A stretch of DNA of 64,000 nucleotides from Bacteroides sp. (GTDB lineage: Bacteria > Bacteroidota > Bacteroidia > Bacteroidales > Muribaculaceae). The translations under genes were made by a program, and so were the position numbers. Under the pieces are notes generated by a model that did not search any database, was not told the origin of the DNA, and saw nothing but the letters and a program-made list of their open reading frames with translations. Numbering within the stretch: the stretch's first letter is position 1; the number at the start of each line of letters is the position of its first letter. The stretch lies in contig JAAVCX010000031.1 in assembly GCA_014802105.1 (NCBI GenBank), forward strand, positions 1 to 64,000, in the 5' to 3' direction. Shown piece after piece: positions 45,179 to 53,842 of the stretch.

Positions 45179-45194
45179 GACCAATCTATTGGTC
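45179..45194. promoter_or_regulatory. Palindrome GACCAATctATTGGTC
   Basis: Two 7-bp arms with a 2-base centre, 120 bases upstream of the repeat-protein start and 45 bases past the thiL stop. Too tight a loop for a stable RNA hairpin, so a DNA-binding-protein site is more likely than a terminator. Confidence 0.45.
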
Positions 45195-45239
45195 GGATGG
45201 GTCAATTATTGCCATCGTGTCAGGGAGAGAGTTGTCAAT

Positions 45240-46280
45240 TCAGCCCTTGTCGGAGGCTGAAGTGGCAGCGAGAGGATTCCATCCCTGGGCACGCAGAGGT
45301 ATCTCGGCACCGTCGGGGGTGACGAGCGCACATCCCAGTTCGGGCTTGGTGATATGGCCTATGACTTTCACTCCCGGCATGTCCTTGACTTTCTCGTGGC
45401 AGTGGAGTGGCACAGTGAAGAGGAGCTCATAGTCCTCGCCACCGTTCAGTGCTGCCATTATCACATTCATGCCGAGTTCTTCAGCCATCACAGCTGTCTG
45501 ATAGTCGATGGGGATACGATCTTCATAGACGCGACAGCCCACGTTGCTGTCATGGGCTATGTGGAGCAGATCGGAGCTGAGGCCGTCGCTGATGTCCATC
45601 ATGGCGGTGGGGACGATGCCGTCCTTAGCGAGCTGAGCCACGATGTCCTTGCGGGCCTCGGGTTTGAGCTGACGCTCAACGATGTATTCCTTCCCTCCGA
45701 AATCGGGACGGAAGTCCTTCTGTCCGGCCGATGCTATCTTCTCGCGTTCAAGCAGCTGGAGACCCATATAGGCGGCTCCGAGGTCGCCCGACACGCAGAT
45801 TAGGTCGGTGTCGCGGGCTCCTGAGCGAGTGACCACCTTGGAGGCTTCGGCTTCACCTATGCAGGTGATCGAGATGACAAGACCCTGGCGCGAAGAGGTT
45901 GTGTCGCCCCCCACGAGGTCTACGCCATAGATGTTGCAAGCCAGACGTATGCCACTGTATAGCTCCTCGATGTGTTCGACCGTGAAGCGGCTCGATATAC
46001 CGAGCGAGACGGTGATCTGACGTGGGGTGCCGTTCATGGCGTATACGTCAGAGAAGTTGACTACGGCTGATTTGTAGCCGAGATGTTTCAAAGGCACGTA
46101 GGTGAGGTCGAAGTGAACACCTTCGAGCAGAAGGTCGGTGGTGACGAGTATATCGGTGTCGTGATTGCGCAACACGGCACAATCGTCGCCTACAGAGCGT
46201 ATTGTTGATGAGTTGACTGTCGGAAGGTCTTTGGTGAGACGGTCGATGAGGCCAAACTCACCCAGTTGTGAAATCTCCAT
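45240..46280 (-). CDS. thiL: Thiamine-monophosphate kinase
   Basis: Phosphorylates thiamine monophosphate to the active diphosphate. 346 residues. AIR-synthase/PurM-like fold with SVGDDCAVL (metal and ATP site), TTDLLLEGVHFDL, GDTTSSRQG and DISDGLSSDLLHIA. Last gene of the sppA-lpxK-punA-thiL order that recurs in Bacteroidales, though 146 bases separate it from punA. A four-copy heptamer tract abuts its start codon. Confidence 0.95.
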   Translation of the reverse strand: MEISQLGEFGLIDRLTKDLPTVNSSTIRSVGDDCAVLRNHDTDILVTTDLLLEGVHFDLTYVPLKHLGYKSAVVNFSDVYAMNGTPRQITVSLGISSRFTVEHIEELYSGIRLACNIYGVDLVGGDTTSSRQGLVISITCIGEAEASKVVTRSGARDTDLICVSGDLGAAYMGLQLLEREKIASAGQKDFRPDFGGKEYIVERQLKPEARKDIVAQLAKDGIVPTAMMDISDGLSSDLLHIAHDSNVGCRVYEDRIPIDYQTAVMAEELGMNVIMAALNGGEDYELLFTVPLHCHEKVKDMPGVKVIGHITKPELGCALVTPDGAEIPLRAQGWNPLAATSASDKG

Positions 46281-46283
46281 TTT

Positions 46284-46311
46284 AGTATAGAGTATAAAGT
46301 ATAGAGTATAG
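46284..46311 (-). repeat. Four tandem CTATACT heptamers before thiL
   Basis: On the minus strand CTATACT CTATACT TTATACT CTATACT (given as units), then AAA and the thiL ATG. It is the same heptamer and same placement as the folD tract. Confidence 0.9.
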
Positions 46312-46426
46312 AGTTGGGCGTGATTTAGGGGTGTGGTGTGACGGGGTATCTCTCTGAAAAGGGAGAGTGAACTCAGAAGCTTTCAGGACATTAGAGAGCC
46401 CTTGACTACCTGAGGTGATTGAAGAG

Positions 46427-47239
46427 TCAACAGCGGTTGACGAGCTCTTTCATGATCTCCAGGCATTTGGGCTGTGCCAGGACAGCGGCCTGCTGCACCT
46501 CTTCATGGGTCGGTACCTGCCTGATGTCCTTTCCTCCGAGGTCGGTGATCACGGATATACCATAGACACGCATGCCGGCATGGTTAGCCACAATGACTTC
46601 GGGCACTGTCGACATGCCTACGCAGTCGCCGCCTATGATGCGGTAGAACTCATATTCGGCAGGAGTCTCGAAGGTAGGACCGCTGACACCGACATAGACA
46701 CCGTGCATCAGGCGTATACCTTTCTCGGCGGCTATGATATCGGCCAGTCTGATGAGTTCTCGGTCGTAGGCGTAGGTCATGGCCGGGAAACGGGTGCCGA
46801 GCTCGGGATAGTTACGTCCGCGCAGAGGGTGTTCGGGAAAGAGGTTGATATGGTCGGTGATGGTCATCACGTCGCCGACCTGAAACTCCTTGTTCATGCC
46901 GCCCGAAGCGTTGGAGACAAAGAGGGTGTCGACACCGAGAGCCTTGAATACTCTGACGGGAAAGGTGACGGTCTTCATGTCGTAACCTTCATAGAAATGA
47001 AAGCGTCCCTGCATGGCTATCACAGGTCGATCGCCGAGGTGTCCGAAAATGAGATTGCCGCTATGGCCCTCGACTGTCGAGACCGGAAAGTTGGGTATCT
47101 CACTGTAAGGTATATACAGGGCATCAGTGATATGATCGACCAACGGGCCGAGACCTGTGCCGAGGATGATTGCAACACGAGGCATCTCGCCCACTCGTGA
47201 GCGCAGATATGAAGCTGTCTGATTGATTTTTTCGAGCAT
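46427..47239 (-). CDS. punA: Purine-nucleoside phosphorylase
   Basis: Phosphorolysis of inosine and guanosine in purine salvage. Starting at ATG 47239 (MLEKINQTASYLRS) it has 270 residues, the usual trimeric PNP length; a longer frame to 47341 adds 34 unrelated residues. Motifs: ILGTGLGPL (phosphate loop), VEGHSGNLIFG, MQGRFHFYEGY, VSNASGGMN, and GVYVGVSGPTFETPAEY, with Glu in the base-binding pocket. Between lpxK and thiL. Confidence 0.94.
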   Translation of the reverse strand: MLEKINQTASYLRSRVGEMPRVAIILGTGLGPLVDHITDALYIPYSEIPNFPVSTVEGHSGNLIFGHLGDRPVIAMQGRFHFYEGYDMKTVTFPVRVFKALGVDTLFVSNASGGMNKEFQVGDVMTITDHINLFPEHPLRGRNYPELGTRFPAMTYAYDRELIRLADIIAAEKGIRLMHGVYVGVSGPTFETPAEYEFYRIIGGDCVGMSTVPEVIVANHAGMRVYGISVITDLGGKDIRQVPTHEEVQQAAVLAQPKCLEIMKELVNRC

Positions 47240-47350
47240 GGCGTCAAGTGGGTTTCTGGAGTGAATAATGACCGACTGCATGTCGGATGTCCCCGTCGGC
47301 GATGTCTTGCTGTATCCGGAGGGATGGAAGACAGAGGTCAACGGAGTCGT

Positions 47351-48457
47351 TCAACGATTTTTAAACAAGCTTGAGTCGCGGATAGTTTTCTCGATACACT
47401 CTGAAAAAGAGCGGTCGTTGCCGCGGTCGATAAATCCTACATTGATGGGCACATAGAAAATATGGCTCTTGAGCGAATGGGGGAAGTAGGGATTATTGAA
47501 CAATCGCACTGAGTCTTTCTCGGTAGTGACAATGAATTTACCGCTCTTGGCCGGAAGGGCGTTGTAGGCATTCTCGATGTCGGTCATGTCAGAGGCGGTA
47601 AAATTGTGATGGTCACCGAAGCGCATGAGCTTGACCTTGGCTTTGCGACGACGCAGGTAGCGGGCGAAGGGTCGCGGATTGGCCACTCCGCTCACAAGGA
47701 GCAGGGGAGTGCCGGGAGCAAGGGTTTCGAGTGACGGAATTGTCTCGACCGAGTCGGGAAAGACCGGTACGAGGTGACCATAATTATAGTGGGAGAAATA
47801 GAGTTTCTGAAATGGGAACAGCGAGAGGTTTTCCTCGAAAATGCGATATTGCATTGGTTTCATGCCTGGAGGACACTTTGTGACCACTACTATATCGGCA
47901 CGGTTGAGGGCCGAGCGAGGCTCGCGCAGGCGTCCGTAGGGGAGCAGGCTGTCTTTGAACACAGGGCGGCTGTACTCGGTGAGCACTATCGATACCGTTG
48001 GCTTGACATAGCGGTGTTGGAAGGCGTCGTCGAGAATGATGAGATTGATCGAGGGGTTGATCTCAAGCATGCGGTTGATACCTATCACACGTTTCTCACA
48101 CACCGCCACCGTGATCTTAGGGCCAAACTTGCGGTAGATCTGATAGGACTCATCTCCTATATCCTCGGGGCGCGACTGGGGAGTGGCCAGGACAAAGCCT
48201 TTGGTGGCACGCTTGTAGCCGCGCGAGAGCACTCCGATGTTATAACGGTCCATGAGTTCCTCTACGATATGCTCGACATGTGGAGTCTTGCCTGTACCGC
48301 CCATGGCGATATTTCCGACCACTACCACCGGCACATTGAACTCCTGCTGTTTGTAGAAGCCATGTTCAAACAGTTTGTTGCGCACGGCTACCCCGAGCCC
48401 GTAGAGGCGTGAAATAGGGTAGAGGAGCAACGCTGAGAGCAATTTGTTTCGTGCCAT
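47351..48457 (-). CDS. lpxK: Tetraacyldisaccharide 4'-kinase
   Basis: Phosphorylates the lipid A disaccharide precursor at the inner-membrane inner face. 368 residues: an N-terminal hydrophobic helix (LLSALLLYPISRLYGLGVAV), then Walker A VGNIAMGGTGKTPHVE, and ILDDAFQHRYV, both diagnostic of LpxK. Shows that the organism makes lipid A. Follows sppA by 64 bases in the conserved gene order. Confidence 0.95.
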   Translation of the reverse strand: MARNKLLSALLLYPISRLYGLGVAVRNKLFEHGFYKQQEFNVPVVVVGNIAMGGTGKTPHVEHIVEELMDRYNIGVLSRGYKRATKGFVLATPQSRPEDIGDESYQIYRKFGPKITVAVCEKRVIGINRMLEINPSINLIILDDAFQHRYVKPTVSIVLTEYSRPVFKDSLLPYGRLREPRSALNRADIVVVTKCPPGMKPMQYRIFEENLSLFPFQKLYFSHYNYGHLVPVFPDSVETIPSLETLAPGTPLLLVSGVANPRPFARYLRRRKAKVKLMRFGDHHNFTASDMTDIENAYNALPAKSGKFIVTTEKDSVRLFNNPYFPHSLKSHIFYVPINVGFIDRGNDRSFSECIEKTIRDSSLFKNR

Positions 48458-48521
48458 GGCTTTGGTGTGGGGTGGAGGATATGTTCAGGTGGGTAGAGTA
48501 TTATCGAGGAGAATAGAGCGC

Positions 48522-50303
48522 TCAGAGATCGATGGTGACAAAGTCCATGCGGGCCTGAACCGGGGCCATGACGGTGACCTGACGGGAGGCTTCATAGAGA
48601 GGAGCCAGAGATCCGAGCTGGCGGCTGACAACGGAATTTTTGAAATCTTCCGAGAGTTCTATAAGTTCGTCATACCATTTGCGGGGAGCGGGATATGATA
48701 CCACTGTCCAATTTTTCGCACCGATTTCCGAAGCCATGCCTTTGATAGCTTTGTCGAGGCCGCCTATCTCGTCGACAAGACCCAGGCTCAAGGCCCGGTC
48801 GCCCGACCATACACGTCCCTCGGCGATCGCCTTGATAGAATCTTGAGAAATATGCCGACCCTCTGCGCAACGTGATGTGAACAGCTCATATCCGCGGTTG
48901 ACGTATGTCTGCATGGCTGCACGCTGAGCCGGGGTCATGGGTTGGAGAGTGTTGGGAAATTGAACACCGTCGACAGTAGTGACGGTCGAGGTCGTGACAC
49001 CGAGTTTGTCGGCCATTAGTCCATGAAAGTCGGGGATGAGTCCGAATATACCGATTGAGCCTGTCAGAGTTGTGGGCTGAGCATAGATGCGGTCGGCACC
49101 ACAGGATATATAGTATCCGCCCGAAGCGGCATAGTCGCTCATGGAGACATAGAAAGGTTTGCCGGTGATCTTCTTCCACTGCTGGAGAGCTTCCCAGATC
49201 TGCTCGGAGGCGTTGGCCGATCCACCCCCCGAGTTGACTACCATCACGAGGCCGTCGAGATCATCGTCCTCGGCAAGATCGAGTATCTGAGGCACCAGGC
49301 GCGAGGCCACGATGCCGTCGCCGGTCTCATCAGTGATATCGCCCACGGCATAAAGTACACCGATGGTCGCATCATTCCCCTTGCCGTAACGGTCAATGTC
49401 GCGCGACTTGCAGTAGTAGGGAACCGAGACGGGATTGAGGTCGTCGGTCGAGTCACATCCGATGGCCTTGGCGAGGATCTCGTCAAACTCATGACGGTAG
49501 ACGAGACGGTCGACGATGCCGCGGCTGACGTAATCGGCGGGCGCGAAGGCAAAGCTACCCTCTTTAGCCCAGGCTGCGACCGAGTCGGGCGACACGTGTC
49601 GGGCCTCGGAAATAGACAAGGCTATCGGCTGCCACATATCGTCGAGCAACTGAGACATCTGCTCTCGTGCGGGCTGGCTCATGGATGTGAGCGTGAACGG
49701 CTCTACGGCACTTTTGTAGGTGCCGACCTTCACGACCTGCATGTCTATGCCGAGCTTGTCGAGCAGACCCTTGAAATAGAGATTGGTCGAGGAGAGACCG
49801 CTGATATACACCTGGCCTATCGGATTGAGGAAGATGGAGTCGGCCACCGAGGCAATATAGTAATCGCCCTGAATGTAGATGTCGCCGTAGGCATAGACCC
49901 ATTTATCAGGAGCTGATTTCTTGAAATGCTGAAGGGCCTCGCGTATGGCCTGACGCTGGGCCAGACCGGCTGCTGATCCGTCACACTCGATGACTATACC
50001 GTCGATTTTATCATCGGAGGCAGCTTCGCGTATAGCACCGACGATCTCGTTGAGACCGAGGGTCGCAGAGTGGTCACCTCTGATGGCTGCCAGTGGGTCG
50101 AGGTTGCCGGGGCGCTCGGTGATCTCTCCGTTGAGCTTGAGGTTGAGATAGCTGTGTCGGGAGATCTTGACATTACTTTTCTCGCCCATTACGGTAGAGG
50201 TTCCAATGGCGGCTATGACAAGGACAACACCTATGCTCAGCAGAAATAGAGATACCCAAATTCCGGCGAGGGCTCCAAGAAATGATATGAAAAATCGTTT
50301 CAC
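48522..50303 (-). CDS. sppA: Signal peptide peptidase SppA (S49, long form)
   Basis: Membrane serine peptidase that degrades cleaved signal peptides. 593 residues, the double-domain 67K form. One N-terminal membrane helix (LGALAGIWVSLFLLSIGVVL). The catalytic pair is inferred as Lys in VKVGTYKSAVEPF (first domain) and Ser in SDYAASGGYYIS (second domain), the arrangement known for E. coli SppA. First gene of the sppA-lpxK-punA-thiL group, with a good promoter 90 bases upstream. Confidence 0.94.
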   Translation of the reverse strand: MKRFFISFLGALAGIWVSLFLLSIGVVLVIAAIGTSTVMGEKSNVKISRHSYLNLKLNGEITERPGNLDPLAAIRGDHSATLGLNEIVGAIREAASDDKIDGIVIECDGSAAGLAQRQAIREALQHFKKSAPDKWVYAYGDIYIQGDYYIASVADSIFLNPIGQVYISGLSSTNLYFKGLLDKLGIDMQVVKVGTYKSAVEPFTLTSMSQPAREQMSQLLDDMWQPIALSISEARHVSPDSVAAWAKEGSFAFAPADYVSRGIVDRLVYRHEFDEILAKAIGCDSTDDLNPVSVPYYCKSRDIDRYGKGNDATIGVLYAVGDITDETGDGIVASRLVPQILDLAEDDDLDGLVMVVNSGGGSANASEQIWEALQQWKKITGKPFYVSMSDYAASGGYYISCGADRIYAQPTTLTGSIGIFGLIPDFHGLMADKLGVTTSTVTTVDGVQFPNTLQPMTPAQRAAMQTYVNRGYELFTSRCAEGRHISQDSIKAIAEGRVWSGDRALSLGLVDEIGGLDKAIKGMASEIGAKNWTVVSYPAPRKWYDELIELSEDFKNSVVSRQLGSLAPLYEASRQVTVMAPVQARMDFVTIDL

Positions 50304-50390
50304 TTTAGTAATACACTTAAGTTAGTTTAAAGAAGCCACAATGATCTGACAATCTCTTGATCAGATATTATTAATGTGGGTAATAGACCA

Positions 50391-50422
50391 CAAAATTAAC
50401 ATATCTATATATTTTAAGCAAA
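50391..50422 (-). promoter_or_regulatory. sppA promoter (Bacteroidetes type)
   Basis: On the minus strand TTTG (50422-50419), 20 bases, TAATTTTG (50398-50391). Both boxes match consensus. It sits between the glnA terminator and sppA. Confidence 0.6.
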
Positions 50423-50468
50423 AAACTGCCTCTAAAAATTGATTTTCCAAGGGATTTTCAGGGTTTTG

Positions 50469-50512
50469 AAAAGAAAAAAGCGTGACGCGGGCCCGATGTC
50501 CACGTCACGCTT
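50469..50512 (-). terminator. Terminator of glnA
   Basis: Minus-strand stem AAGCGTGACG / CGTCACGCTT (10 bp, 50512-50503 with 50487-50478), 15-base loop, then TTTTCTTTTC. Confidence 0.85.
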
Positions 50513-50560
50513 CATATTCTCTTGTTGAGTAAAAATCAGCAAGGAGCGGCAGGTGTGATG

Positions 50561-52066
50561 TCAGCCACAGTGCCAGTATTTTCTGACTTGTACGAGCATG
50601 GCGTCGCGATCAGTGCCGAGAGTCTCGCGGAGATTACCGTCGGCATATTCCCTGAGTTTGCGCGAAATTCCCTCGAGCATGTTTTTTGAGAAAACCCCCT
50701 CGGCAAGAAAGACCTCCATGTCTTTGTCGAGAGCGTCGGCTGAAGCCATGCAACTGTCGGGGAGCGACTCGAGGAGCCCCAGTTTTTCTTGATTTTCGTC
50801 GCTGTGGATATTCACGCTGACATACATTCTCTCGGCGCGTTGCAGTGCATCCTCCATCACGAAACCGTCGCGGGCTGCTACGATCATGGCCGCGATGAGT
50901 TGATAGACATCGGCCGAGCCGTCGGCGCTGCGCAGCTCCACGGTCTGTTTCTGAGGGGCCGGTGTCGTATTGTCCTTTTCCAGCGGATTGGCCAGGGCAC
51001 ACATATCGTTACCGCCGGTCCAGCCGAGAGGCACTCTGACGAGTACCGACCGATTGCGGTCGCCCCAGCAGACCGAAGTCGGTGCTTCCTGATGGGGCAC
51101 AAGACGGAAGTAGCTTGTCGGCACCTTGTTGCCCATAGCCGTGATTGCCGGCGCGTGAGACAGGATACCGGCGATAGCCTTTTTGGCTGTGTCGCTGAGG
51201 GTTCCGTTTTCAATCATCATGTTGCGCTCCCCGTCCATGATCTTGAAATGGATATGCAGTCCGCTTCCGGCTTTACCGGCTGTGATCTTTGGAGCGAAAG
51301 TCACGTCATAGCCTTTTCGTGCGGCTAATGTGCGTATGATCCATTTTGCTATCACGAGATTGTCGGCCGCCTGGACAGCCTTGACAGGGAGAAACTCCAC
51401 TTCGTTCTGCTCGTAGATCTTGCCGGCGATAGTGAAATTACCGACCTCGTTATGGCCATATTTGATCTGTCCTCCGGCTTGGGCTATGAGGGCCATGCAC
51501 TCTGTGCGGAACTCATTGAATTTGGCGTAGGGGGCACTCTCGTGATAACCTTTCTGATCAGAAGCAGGGAACAGACCCTGATCGTCGGCGATCACGTAGT
51601 ATTCCAGTTCGCCCATAGCGTAAAATTCGAGGCCTGTAGTCTTGCGGAACGACTCGGCTGCTTTCTTGAGGGTATATTCGGGTGAAGACTCGAGAGGATT
51701 GCCGTCTTTGTCAAAGAAAGACGCGAGCATGGTCAGGGTAGGGATCTCGGCAAACGGGTCGACAAAAGCTGTGTTATAGCGCGGTATCACATAGAGATCG
51801 CTGTTGCCTGCCTCTATGAACGAAGGGAACAGACTCGAGCCGTCGACTCTCTCGCCGTAAGTGAGGATCGACTCAAGGTATTCCTCGGAATTGATCACGA
51901 AGTTGAGAGTCTTGAGACGGTTGTCATCGGCCGGATACATGAAGTTGACCATTCTGATGTCGTTCTCGGTGATGTAGCGAATAATATCGCTCTTGCGAAA
52001 CATCTCAGGCTCTTTCTGCAGATATTGCACAAGTCTGTTGGGGCAGAGTTTGATTTTAGAATTCAT
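50561..52066 (-). CDS. Glutamine synthetase family protein (GSI-like)
   Basis: ATP-dependent amidation of glutamate. 501 residues, with the GS catalytic-domain signatures: GELEYYVI (metal Glu), AGSGLHIHFKI, GNKVPTSYFRLVPHQEAPTSV (ends GNKVPTSYF and HQEAPTSV), NRSVLVRVP and VELRSADGSADVYQ. It is much shorter than the ~700-residue GSIII enzymes common in Bacteroides. A true biosynthetic role is likely, but GS-like ligases of other substrates share this layout. Leader contains the TTAAG-TAACT-CTTAA palindrome 14 bases before the start; strong terminator after. Confidence 0.88.
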   Translation of the reverse strand: MNSKIKLCPNRLVQYLQKEPEMFRKSDIIRYITENDIRMVNFMYPADDNRLKTLNFVINSEEYLESILTYGERVDGSSLFPSFIEAGNSDLYVIPRYNTAFVDPFAEIPTLTMLASFFDKDGNPLESSPEYTLKKAAESFRKTTGLEFYAMGELEYYVIADDQGLFPASDQKGYHESAPYAKFNEFRTECMALIAQAGGQIKYGHNEVGNFTIAGKIYEQNEVEFLPVKAVQAADNLVIAKWIIRTLAARKGYDVTFAPKITAGKAGSGLHIHFKIMDGERNMMIENGTLSDTAKKAIAGILSHAPAITAMGNKVPTSYFRLVPHQEAPTSVCWGDRNRSVLVRVPLGWTGGNDMCALANPLEKDNTTPAPQKQTVELRSADGSADVYQLIAAMIVAARDGFVMEDALQRAERMYVSVNIHSDENQEKLGLLESLPDSCMASADALDKDMEVFLAEGVFSKNMLEGISRKLREYADGNLRETLGTDRDAMLVQVRKYWHCG

Positions 52067-52080
52067 GACAATAGATTTAG

Positions 52081-52095
52081 TTAAGTAACTCTTAA
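52081..52095. promoter_or_regulatory. Palindrome TTAAG-TAACT-CTTAA upstream of glnA
   Basis: Exact reverse complement of the yqeY-upstream 15-mer, 14 bases from the glnA start codon. Confidence 0.6.
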
Positions 52096-52267
52096 AAATT
52101 AAACGTCAAAATGTTTTTCCTTAGTAACCCGTGATAGACTTTTATACTCTCTGTGGCTTTATTTTGGCTAAAATCCACTCATACATCGGTCACCTATAAC
52201 TATAGGCTCCCTCTTCATTCATGGATTTTATCTCAAAATAAATCTCACATATAGTATAAATTAATTT

Positions 52268-52282
52268 TCAAGAGTTACTTGA
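52268..52282. promoter_or_regulatory. Palindrome TCAAG-AGTTA-CTTGA
   Basis: Same centre AGTTA as the yqeY and glnA sites, with both arms changed in a compensating way (TCAAG with CTTGA), so symmetry is retained. Confidence 0.55.
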
Positions 52283-52417
52283 GATTCATTGATGATACAT
52301 CATCCCTTTCCCTCTGAGGCAAAGATAGTGATTTCTTTTTTAAAACGGCAAAATGTACGGCCACTAAAATGAAGAAATTATTCGTAATATGAGAGTGAGG
52401 ATTTGACCGATATATAT

Positions 52418-52425
52418 TATCTTTG
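52418..52425 (+). promoter_or_regulatory. Possible -7 box (TATCTTTG) for the M18 gene
   Basis: It fits TAnnTTTG, 38 bases before the ATG; the nearest upstream TTTG is only 12 bases away, so the -33 element is not supported. Confidence 0.35.
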
Positions 52426-52463
52426 TGATAATCTAAAACAAGCATATTAATATTACAGATATA

Positions 52464-53762
52464 ATGAAAATTCAAGCACAGAAACTCATGGACTTTCTCG
52501 ACCAAAGTCCGGTAAATTTCTTCGCTGTGAGCAATGTCGCCGGGGCTCTTGATCGGGCCGGTTATGTCTCGCTCGAAGCCTCGGCTCCCTGGAGTATCAC
52601 TCGCGGAGGACGTTACTATCTTACAGTCAATGATTCGGCCATCTTTGCCGTTCAGATTCCGGAGTCCTGGAACCCTGCCGATGGATACCGTATCATAGCT
52701 TCCCATAGCGACTCGCCCTGTTTCCGGGTGAAGCCCTCGCCGGCTATTAGTGGCCCGGGAGGTATCACCCGTCTGAATACCGAGGTCTATGGTGGGCCGA
52801 TACTTTCGACCTGGTTTGATCGCCCGCTCTCACTGGCCGGACGAGCCATAGTCAGAGACGACAATCCCCTGATGCCGCGACGTGTACTCATAAAGTGGGA
52901 TCGCCCGTTGCTCACTATTCCTAATCTGGCTATCCACTTCAATCGTGCTGTCAATGACGGAGTGAAGCTCTCGCCTCAGAAAGACATGCTCCCCGTGATA
53001 GGTCTGCTCCCTGATGCCAAGGCTGCCAACGAGGCTCTTAATAAGATGGTGGCGGAAGCCGCCGGATGTGAAGTGGCCGATCTGCTTGACTTTGACCTGA
53101 TGCTCTATGATACGACTCCTGCTGAAATAGTGGGAATCGACGGGGAGTTTGTCACCTCGGGGCGTCTCGATGATCTTGAAATGGTTCACGCCTCCCTCGA
53201 AGCTCTTATCGAGAGCGACGGCACACCCTGCCGCCAGGCCAGAGTGCTCGCCGTCTTTGATAATGAAGAGACCGGCTCGGGTACCAAGCAGGGAGCGGCT
53301 GCCCCGGTGCTCCCCTCGATGTTGCGCCGTATCACCTCTCTGCTCGGCGGCTCTGCTGAGGACTATGACCGCGCGCTGGCTCAGTCGTTCATGATCTCGG
53401 CCGACAATGCCCATGCCTACCATCCCAATTATCCCGAGAAATATGACCCGACCAATCATCCTGTGCCCGGTGGAGGCCCGGTGATCAAGATCAATGCCCG
53501 TTGCAAATATATGACCGATGCCGACTCGGCGGCTGTCTTTGCCGATATATGCGAGCGTGCCGGAGTGCCGTGCCAGCGGTTTGTCAACCATTCTGATGTG
53601 GCCGGAGGCTCTACTCTCGGTAATATCTTCTCGGCTCAGATGCCGGTCAGAGGTGTCGATATGGGTAATGCTATCTGGGCAATGCACTCCTGTCGTGAGA
53701 CCGGTTCGGCGGTCGACCATGTTTACACTATCAAGGCTTTCACCACATTCTATACTTTATAA
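52464..53762 (+). CDS. apeB: M18 family aminopeptidase (aspartyl aminopeptidase-like)
   Basis: Dinuclear-zinc peptidase removing N-terminal residues, probably acidic ones. 432 residues, cytoplasmic. Metal and catalytic motifs: SHSDSPCFRVKP (first His), SGRLDDLEM (bridging Asp), DNEETGSGTKQGA (Glu pair) and the C-terminal MHSCRETG (last His ligand). The start MKIQAQKLMDFLDQSP is typical. 80 bases before gpmI. Confidence 0.94.
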   Translation: MKIQAQKLMDFLDQSPVNFFAVSNVAGALDRAGYVSLEASAPWSITRGGRYYLTVNDSAIFAVQIPESWNPADGYRIIASHSDSPCFRVKPSPAISGPGGITRLNTEVYGGPILSTWFDRPLSLAGRAIVRDDNPLMPRRVLIKWDRPLLTIPNLAIHFNRAVNDGVKLSPQKDMLPVIGLLPDAKAANEALNKMVAEAAGCEVADLLDFDLMLYDTTPAEIVGIDGEFVTSGRLDDLEMVHASLEALIESDGTPCRQARVLAVFDNEETGSGTKQGAAAPVLPSMLRRITSLLGGSAEDYDRALAQSFMISADNAHAYHPNYPEKYDPTNHPVPGGGPVIKINARCKYMTDADSAAVFADICERAGVPCQRFVNHSDVAGGSTLGNIFSAQMPVRGVDMGNAIWAMHSCRETGSAVDHVYTIKAFTTFYTL

Positions 53763-53772
53763 AAAATTTTAG

Positions 53773-53780
53773 TATCTTTG
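53773..53780 (+). promoter_or_regulatory. Possible -7 box (TATCTTTG) for gpmI
   Basis: It fits TAnnTTTG, 62 bases before the gpmI ATG. No TTTG at -33. Confidence 0.35.
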
Positions 53781-53842
53781 TGGTGAAATTTGAACATATA
53801 CATGCCTGTAAGTGTATGTAAGATAGATATATCATTACCAAT

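Larger units (their letters stand above)
52067..52463. other. Divergent regulatory region glnA / M18 aminopeptidase
   Basis: 397 bases without a gene. It holds palindromes at 52081-52095 and 52268-52282, a segment 52231-52280 related to the DNA before the 63612 gene, and a TATCTTTG box at 52418-52425. No RNA gene recognised. Confidence 0.6.

Noticed and set aside
52275-52706. 143-residue minus-strand frame near the M18 gene
   Set aside because: Most of it is antisense to the M18 peptidase; the remainder covers AT-rich regulatory DNA, with no recognisable domain.
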